DNA of 64,000 nt from Bactrocera neohumeralis (taxonomy: Eukaryota > Arthropoda > Insecta > Diptera > Tephritidae). Positions 39,520-52,734 of this stretch are shown one piece after another (the stretch's first letter is position 1; the number at the start of each line of letters is the position of its first letter). The position numbers and the translations under genes are program-made. The stretch spans positions 2,480,001 to 2,544,000 of the forward strand of contig NC_065922.1 in assembly GCF_024586455.1 (NCBI RefSeq). Reading direction: 5' to 3'. The notes below the pieces were generated by a model. It was not told the DNA's origin. It did no database searches and saw nothing but the letters and a program-made list of their open reading frames with translations.

Positions 39520-40082
39520 GTGGTTCATCTAGTGTTGGATAATTCGCTGTCTCTGTTGTTGTTCGGGAACTGAACGGTTTCACTGGGTGGGTTTTCATTA
39601 ATACCCATCGGTACCAACAAATGGAGCTAGGCATCTAATTTTGTTACACGTAAAAGCAAATGTTTAGGGAATTTTGGGGTATTTGCAAGTCACTAAAGCT
39701 CACATAACATTCATCAGCAGGAGGGAGCCAAAATGCTTGGTCGAGCCAAACAATTACACTTGTACATATGTATTTTCGATAAATGAAATTTTTCAACAGG
39801 AAAGATACCCACATAAATATTAAAATTTACTACTTTATAGCACATCGACGCCCTAGTGAGTCTGGGCCGCCTACATTTCGCTTCCTTTTTTCGCCACGAA
39901 AAGTTTCTTCGTGAAATATTACATTGAAATCATTTGCGCTGGAAAGAATGCTGATGCCAAAATATAAATTAAGATGAACTAGAAGCTGTGCGAGAGGCAA
40001 CCGCAACAAATCGCAATCAACTTGAGCAACTTCGGCTTCAACCACATTTGTTACGCGGTTGCAAGGAACAGCCAAAATCAAA
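39520..40082 (+). repeat. duplicated block F, copy 2, ending at the assembly gap
   Basis: CTTGGTCGAGCCAAACAATT, ACATCGACGCCCTAGTGAGT, GGAAAGAATGCTGATGCCAA, TTGAGCAACTTCGGCTTCAA and GGAACAGCCAAAATCAA match 53455-54200 closely. The block is cut by the run of N. Confidence 0.88.
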
Positions 40083-40182
40083 NNNNNNNNNNNNNNNNNN
40101 NNNNNNNNNNNNNNNNNNNNNNNNNNNNNNNNNNNNNNNNNNNNNNNNNNNNNNNNNNNNNNNNNNNNNNNNNNNNNNNNNN
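40083..40182. other. assembly gap of 100 N
   Basis: Exactly 100 unknown bases, the usual placeholder for a gap of unknown size. It falls inside duplicated copy 2, just after the block shared with 54.1-54.2 kb, where repeated sequence could have broken the assembly. Confidence 0.99.
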
Positions 40183-43100
40183 TGCCATTCCTTGGGCTGT
40201 CATACGTTGATGGCAAAAAGAACGCCGACCAATATTAGCGCGACCTCTTCGTGGCTTCGTAACAAATTTCAATATGCAATTGTTCACATTATGTGAAACA
40301 CACATAAAGGTTTCACTGAATAATTTTAATTAATTTTTCCTTTGAATAGCCGGAATAAAAAAGCAAGCGACCGAAACTGAACGATTCAAATAATTTAAAA
40401 ATCAAAATATTGAAAAGCAAAACAAACAAAAATTGAAAAAAATGTGTGTGGAAAATGTTACTTTTTGGAATTGTCCAATTATCCGACTTCTTCTCATTAA
40501 AAGTATAAGGTATTTTGTTTCTAAACCTTTCCCGATCCACAACAAACCACGTTTCAATTTCAATATTGTTTCAACCGTTCTCTTAGTGTTACTAAAAAAC
40601 AAACATTCAGTTTTTTAGGGGTTTTCCGAGAATTATTCGAATTTTTCTCTTCATCTTCGCTCCCGAAAAATCAAATCTAAGCTCTTCCTGCTTAAATTTG
40701 ACATTTTGGTTTTCCTCCTTCATTGCTCCAGCCACCGCACTCTGAGCCTTTAAAACATTTTTGGGAATAATTGCCAATCACTGCCGCACACCAGTCTTAA
40801 GAAAATCATCAAAAGAAGAACACATACACAGAGCGAAACGCACCGCACTTGCAACTTGTTGAAATGCTGCGTAAACACAAACCCGCTCATGGCAAAAAAC
40901 AACTTTTATTCGTGAAATAGCAAACCGAAAACAAACACACCAGAGAGCGCTCTATGCCCCTCACTTCTTCTATCATCGATTGACGCTAAATCACAAACAC
41001 AAATACTAAAAGTGACACTTCAGACTTTCACAATTTTTAGTTGACTTGCCGCAATGTCTTAGCTTAGCACAAGGCATTCACATAAACTCTCACGTAACTG
41101 CATTCATATAACTGCATATTCCACCAAAGGTGTTGAGCAGATATTCCAAGGCCTTTCGCAGGATCAAAGCCGCGGTGTGTGTTTGGGTGCTTGTTGGTAA
41201 GGGTATAATTACTTTCAAAAGGTTGGGAAATATAAATGAGTGTGCAAGAATGGTCGTGAACTATCTGCAGTGACACAGAGAAGTTGGTCGTCGTTGCGCT
41301 TGGCGTTGCGTAGTTTTTGCTGAGATAACCTTTGAAATCTTTTGCTGAACTTCTGTGGAATTTCAGTATTGTGCTGAGCGACAGGGGTTGAGCTCTTTCT
41401 GATTTATTATGAGCTGCGGCATTTAATGGTGTAGCAGAGGACTTTGCCAATTGGCGCTACGTAGCGAAAAGAAGAAACGACTGGCGCGCTGTTGTTAACT
41501 CGGCTATAATCGCTTAAGCGGTGTCTACGCCAATTAAAAAGAAGAAGAGGACTTTTGCAGTATTTGGAAGTAACTCAAAACTATATTTTAAAGATGCAAA
41601 CACAAAATCCAAAATATATAATCGTGTATAGATTAGAAGTGTTGGACTTGTAAATATAAAGGGCATTATATCCTTTCGCATAAGGTCACACCTGAAAAAA
41701 TGTCGCCCACATTATTTTAAATAAACAAAACATCCTTTTTATTTATTACTTTTAATAAAAATGTAAATAATAAGACCTGATGACCATAAAACACACGAAC
41801 CGCAGCGCAATTAAAATGCTTATCTCTGGTTTTGCAGTAAAATAAGTAAAGGGCGTCCTAACACCGACTCAGAAAAGCATTAAGCTTGTAACTTCTAACT
41901 CGCGAAAGCAATCAACAGCCGTAAGTGGATGAATTCACAGTATTAGGATACATTTAGTTTGTTTGTCATTGCAAACGAAGATATTATTTTTATTATTCGG
42001 TTGTTGTAAGTGATAGTAAGTTTGTTGAGTCATTTAGGTCATTAGAAAACCCAGTGGGGTTTTTGCAATTATTACGCGTTCAGACTAACTTTTCCAACAG
42101 ATATGAAAAAAGGTAGTAATAAAATTTCTTAGTGGCAATTTAAGACTAAAAAATTTAAAAATATAAAATTTTACGATTTAGTTCTTTATGAAGTGAAGCA
42201 TCGATTTCGGCCAGATATAAAAGCATTCAGAAATTAACATTTGCTTTTTTTCGAGCTTTTATTTACTAGCAACTATAAAGTACATTAATAGCTAGCTGGC
42301 ACCTCTCAGAATGAATAGCCAAAAGTGTGGCATTTTAATATTTACCGTCATCTTTCACGCAATTTTGGTTTACTAAAGACTTGAACAGCCAGGGCTTATC
42401 TTACTACTAGCCTGGCGTAAGTTTGCGCATGCGTGAAGTTAGACACAGCAGTGTACCGCAATGGTTGAACGCCTTCTTCAGTGATTTCTTAAGTATGTAT
42501 GTACATATGTATTTTATCTAATCGTTTAGAACTCACTCATTTTTTTATTCTAAACATTTCATGGAAGTTTGCCTTTAAAAATGGATATGAAAAATATATG
42601 CATTTTGTAATAATATCAAAAAGCATATTTTTTAAATATATGGTATAGGAAAATAATAAAAAAGACTTTATTAAATCTCGAAAAAATTTTTCACCAAGGA
42701 CAACGTGTTTTTATTACTTTCCTAAGCATTTGGTTTAACAACATAATAAAAATCAATCCCAACACAAACTCTAATCATCTCTTCTTCTGCTTTATAATAT
42801 ATTTCTTTCCTCCTTGAGACACGAAAACTACAAGCGTGGCAATTAAATGCGCTTTTGGGTTTACCACTGCAGCTCAACGAAGTGTACAACATCCACTTTA
42901 CTTCTCTTGCCGACGTAAATACTCAAATTTCAACATCACTCAAGGGAACAAAAACTCACACTAACTTGTTTTTGTAATAGTTTTTAGCGAGAAATTGCAG
43001 ACAAGCGCCGGCAATAATACGGTCGCTTATTTACTGAGTTTGTTAGCGATAAAAGAAGCGCTGAAAAGCAACGAGAAAAAGTTCATTTTGAAAAGTTTGC

Positions 43101-45769
43101 TGGAAATTATTACGAAAGCAAACTGAAAGCATATCCGAGATGGTGAGATGAAAAATGCAGCATAATCTACTTTCTACAGTACATTTTAGCCACACTTCGG
43201 CGCAACCATCAGCATTTTGGTTCGGATAAAAGGCAACCGAGAAAGGGTGTGAAGCAATACTTACCACAGCCTTTTCCAAAGCGATCCTTCGCACACCGTT
43301 CCATATTTTTCAATTGCACATTGTCGCAAAAACACGTTGGCGTCAGCGTTTCAATCGGTCGGTTAACCGCGCCAATTTCACAAATATTTACATTGTTCAC
43401 AATATATTCACTTTTCGCAAGTCTTTTTTTTCAACCGTTATATTTTTTTTAATAACTCTGGTTATTTTGCTTCTAGCACAGATACCCCCTTTTGTCCCCT
43501 GATCCCTTTCAAAACTCGTACCAACTTTCAGTGTTAAAATTTTCAATACTTTCCTTTTTTCTCTTTTTGTTCAGTAGCGGGTTGAGTGTACTAGTGCTTG
43601 TAACTATTTCATCGGTACAGATTTACAGTTGATTATTTATTAATTCTTGTTCTTTTCCCCACCAGCAGTAAAAAACGTAGTTAATGAAATCGCCTTTTTG
43701 ATTTAATTTCAATGTTTATTCACCAATTTCTTTCGTTATCGTTCCGTCTTCAGCCCACTCTTGTCGTATTATTGTCCAAATAAGTATTTGAACAACCTCA
43801 ACTTTTAATTGCCGAACAGCTGAACAATCCCCGCAAATTCAATGAACATCTTTCAGAGGTTTCTACGCTCTTATCTCACTTGGTCATTTGCACAGAAAAA
43901 TTTCGTATGCATTTTCATGTCAGTCAAGCGCAGCAGAAGTAAACGGAACTGCAATGAATCGATAAGAATGCCTTTCGAAGTGTTGCCTGTGCCCCCAGAA
44001 CCGTGTTAGGGGGATTGTTTTTTTGCGAAATAGAGCCAAATTTTGCAACATTCCAGCATAAAAGAAATTCCTATAAATTTCCTTTCTCCAGCGACCAGTC
44101 CAGTTCGGAGTAGCCTTTTGAACCCTTTGTACATCATCCACAATAGAAAAATTTAACTTTGCACAACCGAAATCGACGTCCGTGCAATATTGCAGTTTGG
44201 TCAAAAAAGTGCGTTTCACTTGCAAATCGCAAATGTGTTCGAACATCTGTGACCACTGAGACCTGGTGCAGTGACAGATGTGTAATCACAGTTCGGTTTC
44301 TGTTTACATATCTTGCCTGATTTGTTACACGAGCAATGGTGCAATCATCCGAATTCACCTTGATACATTGGGGATCACACCACCCACATTACATAAGCAT
44401 TACATTACATCACCGACGTTCACAAGCATATTGCTATGACTTTTGAATCGACGGACATTCAATCGATTTGAGTTTGAATTTGTTGCAAATTGCGATTTCA
44501 CTGCAAGACGTTTCATAAGTCATCATCAGAGGTGGCAAAGGCAAATAAAACGAAATGAAATTCTCAAGAATGTGCAATTTAACAGAGAAAAGGGCAAGAA
44601 TTCTCATTTTACTATTAAGGAAGGCTGACTTATGCAAAGTGAAATGAGAACAGCAATCGAAATCAAGTGTGATTGCTTGAATTGGCCAAAAAGTCCGGCC
44701 ACTATGCCAAACATTGACAGTGGAAGTGGAGTGAGACATATGTATATGTATGTAACAGTGTGAGTTAAGAAGTGGTTCGTTAAACTGTGAATGAAAGAAT
44801 TTTTCACTTGATTTTTTGTTTATAACGATGCAGATTTTCATTCAAATGCAGCTCTGGTGGATAAAATATCGTGCCAAGGAATAAGTATTTTTGCAATGTA
44901 ACAAAGAATACAATGAATAAAGCGTGGAAATAATTTTAATATTTTAACATTAGTAAAATTCCCTTAATTAATGTTTGCATCTTCAGCTAAGACTTCTAAA
45001 TAAGGATAGTTTGGTGGCCCCTTAATAAATGAACAGTATCTCTCATAAATTACATAAAAGATAACCCTGGCTGAGTTAAGTCTGCATCTCTCCATTAAAA
45101 CTCAATGAAATGCCCTGACTTGAGCAGGTTTAAATAAGCTTGTTACAGGTCTACATAAATAATGTTATCCTAGCCTCAAGCCATTGTACTCGACGTTGAC
45201 AGTATTGGATTGCAAGATCTTTATATCCAGTCAGTTTCTCAAACTCTTTAGATTGTTGAAATTCTATAAAATAAATATACAAAATATCTTTAATAAGACA
45301 CGTTTCAATTAATGGAAACATTCTAAGTTTATTTGAAAGACTTTTTGTGGAATAAAAATAAATAAAAGTTTGAAGAAATTACAGCCGACGAAAGTAACTC
45401 GAATCAAAGGAATATCCGCCCACTCCACTACTACTACCATAATTTGTAGCTTCGCATAGAAGTTTAAACAATGCTCTCTTATACTTACTTTCCGCCTGTA
45501 GCACCCAACCACACTTACTAAACTAAACTGAAGTATATCAAAAGAACAATACAACAAATTGAGGATATAATAAAATCATTATTTTTTTTTTATTGTCGAA
45601 AAGTGTGGGAAATTGAAGTGCTGTTTACATTACCGCTGTCGACCATGTCGTCCAACAATTCTTTAAACGTCAGCACTTTACTTAGTCAAAGTTGCTCGCA
45701 ATTTCTTCGCCTGTTGATATTTTTAATACTATTCGCAGTAAGATAAAGTACCCTGCTGGCAGAAGTGTG
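40183..45769. other. intronic spacer between copies 2 and 3
   Basis: No transposon or repeated block recognised. It includes a donor-flanked Cys-rich frame on the minus strand at 43265-43445 (see findings) and an unrecognised 108-codon minus-strand frame at 43920-44246. Confidence 0.45.
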
Positions 45770-45965
45770 CTGTCATTACCGTTACTGCTGTTGAGACTAT
45801 TGTTTTTGTACTTTTCACTTCACTGAAAGTAATTTTATTTACGAAGTCATAAAGGAGAGAGAGAAGAAATTTTCATCAAATGTGATAAACTGAAAATAAG
45901 CGAGTTTATGCTTTATAATTCAACGGAAATGCAAAACAGCAATATGTTGCATATGGTGCAAACAC
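45770..45965 (+). repeat. duplicated block A, copy 3
   Basis: A more diverged counterpart of 2335-2640 and 30190-30478. It keeps GCTGTCATTACCGTTACTGC, TGAAAATAAGCGAGTTTATG and AGCAATATGTTGCATA in order, with short losses between them. Confidence 0.75.
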
Positions 45966-46184
45966 TGAATGTTAAGCTTAAGCTAATGTTGCTGGTGAAT
46001 ATTAAACGTAAAGTGTCTTTGCTGCCGACACCTAAACACGGTATAAATCAAAAACATAGACACCCATGAACTCACATAAGTTAATCCGGTAGTAAAGGAC
46101 TTGTACAAATTAGGGAATAAGAAGCAACAAAGCACCTGTTAATTTCAAGTTGATATGAAAACTTAGAAACAAAAGAATTTTCTA

Positions 46185-46415
46185 GTTGCTTTAATAGGAA
46201 CCAAAGTTTTTTTAATGGCTTGTGAATAGAGCACAGCACACAAAGGAGTGCCATTGGACATGTAAAGTATATAAGAATGGAATATGTGAACGACTAACTC
46301 ATACAGGCTTCTAAAAACTGCAGGGTAAAACAATTCAGGCAGGCTACAACACAGCAATCAGTTCCTAATGGTTTTTACACTATTCACTGTAATGTGATGA
46401 GTGGCGACGTAAACA
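46185..46415 (+). repeat. duplicated block I, copy at 46.3 kb
   Basis: Contains CACACAAAGGAGTGCCATTG and, about 130 bases on, CCTAATGGTTTTTACACTAT followed by AATGTGATGAGTGGCGACG. These match the start and end of 31310-31560; the centre is unalignable by eye. Confidence 0.6.
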
Positions 46416-48784
46416 TATTTATGTAAACCTACAATAGAGGCAAGAAAGGAGCTGGCAACGAAAAAACAGCAAAGCAAAAGCGAAGCAGCAAAGAAGGAGT
46501 GAGTTTCAGAAAAAATTCCACAGTATAAATTGTGCAAAAGACTCGAGCCTTTTCACAGTCTCTTTCCATGGTAATATTTATACCACATAATCATCCTCTG
46601 TAGGGCATTCTGAGGCGGTTCGCCACGGCTGTGCCTGAGTACAAAATTTGCTTTGGCAGCGATTATGGGAGTCAACAATACGTCGGAAAAGAAACTAAAA
46701 TCAGTATGCCCTGCTGTAGTGATTACCTTTGCTATGCAGATGCATTCGAAAACAAATATCCATTGCAAATTGCTTTTTTGGTTGAAGCTTTCGCCACTTG
46801 CCGCAGATTGTCGGTATTAATCGCAGATATCTGAAAGTTCAGAGCTGAGTTTTACTGGCAGAACCAGCTTGTACATATGTATATGTGAACATCGACATAT
46901 GCATACATGAAACTATTTTCAACTGTAGTGTAAATTTTAAAGGATTATAAGGCTATATGAATTGGAAAGTTTATAGTAAAAGCCTAAGTAAAATATCTCA
47001 ACGATAAATTAATGTTGCTTCGTTTATTGTTTTAGCATCTTACTTAAATTGTTACTTCAGTCAGCACGGATAATATTGTGTAATGTCAGTCAAGTTCAAG
47101 TAGCTAGAAAAATAAAAATATTTTCTGCATATCATACTATCTGCTTCCAGTAAAATTAGAACAATCCAAAGTGCATTTCATTTTACAAATTAAACAACTC
47201 GAATTCTCATGCGGATTAAGATGCTCCTATTTAAAGTTTCTTTTAGATTTAGACATATTTCCCAAATTATTTTATTAAACTAATAATCACCTGCATGAAT
47301 GCATAACAAAGTTTTGTTTAATTGTGCACAAGTTACATCTGGACCCTTAGGGAAATTCGATGTCGATACTTACAGAACTAAAAATGAGTCTTTATTTGCA
47401 TTTGCAACCTTACCCATAGTCGTGAACACAAGCCATGTATGCAACTTTTCTTGTAAAATTTGCCAATTTGTAAATTTCTATGAAGATGAGTTATTGGCTC
47501 AAGAATATTTGTCGAACAAAGCTAAAAGTAAGTTCAAAAATTGCCGTTCTTATTTTTACTACAAGTCAACATTTCTAACTTCACAATTTAGTCTGCGCAA
47601 TAAGTTCTATATGAATACATCTATCAGTTACTTTAAAAAAAGTACTCTCGTGTACCGACTTACCTTCAATATTTTCAACATAACAGCCCCTGTAGCTTGT
47701 CATATCTATTACAGCAGCTGTGGTTGTTTGGATGTGGATATACTCACTTATATGTAAATTATTGCTGCATATGGGTGTTTTTGATAATAAGGCGGAAAGA
47801 TAGGCTATTTATTATATTTTAGACTCAGATTGCATTATAACACTTGTTAATGTAATTTCCACATGTTTTTGTCAAGCTGACTAAGTGGAAATGCGATTTG
47901 GTACACCGATCTTGTATATATACGCAGTTCATTATCTGTTGAGAAACATGCTTAGATAAAAAACGGAGCTAATTGAAATCCAATTAATGAAATGTTAGTC
48001 TACAATTGTTCTCTAGTAACACAAATTCCACCAATTAATTTGATAATATTTGAAAAACCTTAATGCCAATGTATTTTTGAATTTTCCCTTTAGAAACATC
48101 TTTAATGTAGCTTATATTAACCTCACAACCATAAACCACCAAAATTTTACGGAACAATTTCAACTTGAAACCACTCTTACCTCTTTACTTAGTCACATAA
48201 TTATACTTAAAGCCATTTAGAAGCCTGCAGAGGCTCTCAACATGTGCGTTTAACCACGTAAGCAGCCATAATTTTGCTAATTTTAGTACGTAGAGCAACC
48301 AACAACAACACGATGCCTACGGCTATAGTGTCAACATTCAAATAACATTACAAGTGCCTCAGTGTGCATAAGTGGCAAAAGCCACAACCGCAGAGCCGGC
48401 TTTAAAAGCGAAAGGGGGGAGAAAGAGAAAGCATAGGAAAAGTCTCGTAAAAGTAGTAGACTAAAACACAGCTGTGCATTTGCCATTACACGCACTCTTG
48501 AACCTCACAAATGAACATTTATGTAAAACTATGCTTATGCGTAAAACTTGAAAAAATACAAAAAATTATAGTTTAGCATAACTTACTCCCATATTTATGA
48601 CAGAGTTGTGCAATATACTCGTAAATATATACACATATGCTTATGATATTCATAAATTTGTTGAGGTTTAGAGTAAAACTTTTATTTTTCAGTGACAACA
48701 GAATACGAACTCGTTAGTGAAATTTATTTTCTTTCAAGCCACCAAAAAAACAAAATTAACATTAATTATGCCTTATAAGCTCTA
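46416..48784. other. intronic spacer between two copies of block I
   Basis: Holds a 152-codon plus-strand frame (47299-47757) with AT-driven composition and no motif. I judge it to be chance. Confidence 0.4.
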
Positions 48785-49080
48785 TAAACGCGCTATAAAT
48801 TAATGTGAATTGAAAAATAAAGTCCCACAATGGTTGGTCAGTAGAAAGAAGTGCACATGAAATAGAAAAGAACACTAACAACAGTATCCTTGCCCTTGGT
48901 TGAATGGCTATGGTACTCGTATAATATCTTTTACGTAACACATACATATGCTTCTAGCACACTGTAGATCCTGAATTATCCAGAGGCGTCGGCTCTGCTG
49001 ATTATAAGCCATGTATGATGCCAAACAATGCTTTTAGACACGCACATAGACATAGAGCTGTCTAGCATCCATCCGTTTAC
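48785..49080 (+). repeat. duplicated block I, copy at 48.9 kb
   Basis: Shares AATGGCTATGG...ATATCTTTTACGTAACACAT, ATATGCTTCTAGCACA, CCTGAATTATCCAGAGGCGT and the ACACGCACATAGACATAGAG line with 31310-31560, in the same order. Confidence 0.75.
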
Positions 49081-49734
49081 CAAATGCGGCATATGAGAGC
49101 TCTCAAATTGCAGGCAAACGGGAGGAAAAAGAAGATTACGAAAAAGCATGCTGTAGATAGAAAAACTACATTGTAAATATTGTGCCAAGTTAAGTTCTCG
49201 ACTATCTTTTTTCCATCAAACATATTGTATTTTTTCAGTCATGTTATGTGATCGCCGTGAAACTTTATGTCTTCGCGGCTATGCATAGTATTGGTCAGAA
49301 TCTGGAGGACTTCTGAAATCACTATCGTTGTAATTCAAATTTATTGTGCATATTAACATGGATTTATATTATTAACTTTTTTATGAAATCCGGTCTAAAA
49401 GTCATCACATGAATGTGTGCGTGTAAATAAAATAATATTTTTAGTCGAAATTGGTATTTTAGACACATGTCTTCTCTTTACCTGGGGCTCATAGCAATAT
49501 CATTGCTTCCTAGGTCTTGCTTTGACTTTTAAGTTCTTGAGGAGTTTATGCCTCATTTTAATCCTTCCTGGAGTTCTATTTTCCGTTTTCTATGAAAGTA
49601 AGTAAACTTTTACTAATTGCATTTTTATTAATATTAATACTTGAAGTTACACATAGGTTTATGGTATAATTAATTTAATGAATTTCATTTCTTTGCAGTT
49701 GTGTCTGCTCTTCTTCTTCATATCCAGGTGCCAG

Positions 49735-50250
49735 AAATAAACTTACTCTTTCACACCGAATTACACATCGCCTCAACTCGAAAGTAGCCAGATGACTAAA
49801 CGCAAATTACGTCCGACGCTTTTCGTTCGAAGATGTCAAACAACTTGCTGTTGTGGTATGTTGCTGACACGCAAGCTTTTTAATTTGAGCTTTTGAGGTC
49901 TCGTGGTTATCTTCAATATGCGATGCGTTACCCTGGTGTCCAGGCGAACAGCTTGCTCGTCTGCCTACAAAGTGATAAGAAGTTAAGTGACATTAAAAGA
50001 TATGTAATCACACGTATTTATCAAGTTGCTATTAAATTTAAGCAGTGCTTTTTCTTTTAAAAATAATACCGATTAAATTTATATAGTTTATGCTAGGCAA
50101 GCATATTAGCTCTAACTTATATGTTTTGTATTTATTTACTTTATTTTATTATTCTTTTTAGAATTTATTTTTGGTATACTGGCCGGTGGTGGGCAAGGCC
50201 GTATGAGCAACATTTGCGTACAGTTACAGGCCTGTTTGTGTATGTTGGTG
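49735..50250 (+). repeat. duplicated block J, copy 3
   Basis: Counterpart of 33990-34560: AAACTTACTCTTTCACACCG, GTAGCCAGATGAC, GAGCTTTTGAGGTCTCG, GTTACCCTGGTGTCC, CTCGTCTGCCTACAAAGTGA, then GCCGGTGGTGGGCAAGGCCG / GAGCAACATTTGCGTA. The offset is about 15.7 kb, as for neighbouring blocks. Confidence 0.75.
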
Positions 50251-51774
50251 TGCTGGCTAACCTTGCTCATACCATTGCTGTATTCTCTATTTAAATATTT
50301 TAGTGGCAAATATTTACATTTTTGGCTGTTTGAGTTTTTTGTTAGTCTAACTCTGTGGTTTTAGTAGGAAACATTGTGTCTTGTTTACTTTCCGAAAGAG
50401 GAGTAAAAAAACAATGTATTTGTTGTTTTTCTCTCACCAGATATATAAATGTTTCCGCAAACTTTGCATAAATTCTGCAAATTACTGAATGTTGATAAAA
50501 TAACGAGATGGGCTTAGAAGAAACAATATCAACAACAAAACAAAGCTGCGAGTGCTGTGAGTGATTATGTGTGAGAATATGTAATTGAAGCGAATGCATT
50601 AACGCGAGTTGCATGCAAAATAGCGTAACAAAATACGGTACCACGATCGTGTATATACAAACATTCATATATATGTATATATGAGTACATATATAAATGT
50701 TCGTATTGCATACACATTATATTGCTTATTTAAGTTATGCCGAGTCGCTGATGCCGGGAAATGTCGAGTCAGCACAATGGCTCTAAGTAAAGTAAGCTAA
50801 GTATAGTTTAAGAATGAAATTACATTTTTAATAAAACACAAGATTTTTAGGAATTTCGATTTCTATCTAAATTTTTATGACTTTCTATATCTGATTTATA
50901 CAATACCTAAGTCTGTACTAATACATACTTATATGAATGTGGATAACGGTGAAAGGGATACAATTTGTTACCAAAAATAAACTTCCTTTATAGTTTTAAT
51001 GAGAAAATAGTAAAAAATGAGCACTTACTCATGCCAGCGTTGAAGTTGCACATATATTATTGTGGTTCAAAACAAATTTTTTGGCGCAGGAATTTTTAAA
51101 GTTTAAAAAGTCAACTTTCTGATTATGTGATGGTTATTTTTGAGAAATGAAAATTAGTTAGTGAGATTTTAGTTTGAATGGAAAAACGAAAATTCTTATG
51201 TTAAATGAATGGGAACCTAAAAACAAAATAGCGACCCCTTAAAGTTAAGCTACTGCGCCCGGCTTGTGGGAGGATTTTTTTTGTCAATCACTAACATTTG
51301 AGGGGGTAAGAGTTAAAAAAAAAAATTATTTTTTTTTTGAAGCACCCCAATATGTCAAAGTGTTATTTGCATCCTAGAAAAGTATAAATCAGAAATGTTA
51401 ACCTCTGTTTAACCTCCGCTATGGGAAAAGTACTGCAAGCTTACTTGCTTTAGAGACGGGACAACTGCAAACCCAGTTGTTTAAGTATGGTTGAAATAAT
51501 CTTGGTTATTTGCAAAAAATATTATAGTGGGTATAGTCTTATGTATAACCTCTCTGCGATTTTCATAAATTTAGTTCTTTCATATGTTTTTTTTTTTTAA
51601 ATGAGAGGAAAATGAAGAATTATAAAAGTTTTCATTTAATTTCAGCTCCTGTATTCACTCAGTGGTTCTATTTTCGTTATATTCTCTCCATATATTAATA
51701 TTTTCATTATATACTATACATTCTTACAAGTTTTCCAACGGTAATAGTTCTTTGTACTTGCCTCTCTTTTTGTT

Positions 51775-52265
51775 GCTTTTGGTTTTCTTTGGGTCAAGAT
51801 TATTGCGTCCACGCAGTATAAGTATTTTATTGCTGGGTTTACATATATGCTGCTAAGTTATTTCAAAGCGCGTCTACTGCCACCTAAATTTCGAAACATC
51901 TACCACCAGCGTTTGCTATGCTCTAGAAGTTTCATTGTTGTAAGTGCTGTATCATTGACATTGATCAGAAGTAATTTTATGGCGTTCTCATTTTCTGATT
52001 TCGACGTGAGCTGGCAGTACGGCTTCACTGTTTTTCAAAGCGTTCTTACTCTTTCAGCACTATTATCCTTGCCTTTCATTCATGTTTTAGTGCTGCTACA
52101 ATATTTGAGGCTGTTAATTTGGATTTAATGTTATATTTATCATAATTTAGTGACAACCATAATCGTTGTCTCTTCATGTTCCGATTCTCAGTCTACTATT
52201 TTGTAGGATTTTTACGTCACGTAAGGCGCCGAGCTTCAAATTATTATCGAGTAAATTATTATTTT
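51775..52265 (+). repeat. duplicated block B, copy 3
   Basis: TCTTTGGGTCAAGATTATTG, CGTCTACTGCCACCTAAATT, ACCACCAGCGTTTGCTATGC, TTGACATTGATCAGAAGTAA and TTAGGATTTAATGT-like tail sequences correspond in order to 35905-36400. The spacing differs because of small insertions and losses. Confidence 0.88.
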
Positions 52266-52319
52266 TTTTTTCAAAATTCATATATTTCCGGCTGTGATTT
52301 GCAAATGAGAAATTGATAT

Positions 52320-52475
52320 GTGATACTTTCACTTAGAAAAACAAGTTTGCAGCGCTTGTGCAATACATCTTTAAATTTCGTTTTCTTTGCATGAATTTCT
52401 TGTGAATTGCTTTGTAAAGTATGTGCTTCTCGCTGAACTGATAACGCCTTATTGCATCTTTAACCCATTCCTTCC
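52320..52475 (+). repeat. duplicated block E, copy 3a
   Basis: Contains TTTCACTTAGAAAAACAA, ATACATCTTTAAATTTCG, GCTTTGTAAAGTATGTGCTT and TCTCGCTGAACTGATAACGC. It is related both to 38040-38350 and to 52735-53100 a few hundred bases on. Confidence 0.75.
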
Positions 52476-52734
52476 CACTGTTATTTATAACACCATGTTT
52501 TTTGTGTGTGACCACTTATTTTAAATTAAAAATAAATACATATTCATGTTACATATTTTCCTATTATAATATTGATTTTAAAAGGATTAACATTATTTTA
52601 ATATAATTTTGAAAACTCAATTTTGTCACTACATGATGAAGAGGGACAAACAGAGGCGTTGCCGACGTTTAAAAAAACCTCTTACTTTTCTCAAATGCGA
52701 TAAAAAACCTTTGCAGTGATTGTTCTTACATTCA

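Noticed and set aside
43920..44246. 108-codon minus-strand frame with balanced composition
   Set aside because: No recognisable domain, and an overlapping frame at 44134-44358 is equally open. Cannot be distinguished from chance.
47299..47757. 152-codon plus-strand frame starting at ATG, with several Cys
   Set aside because: Phe/Asn/Ser/Tyr-rich composition typical of chance frames in AT-rich DNA; no motif, no splice or poly(A) context.
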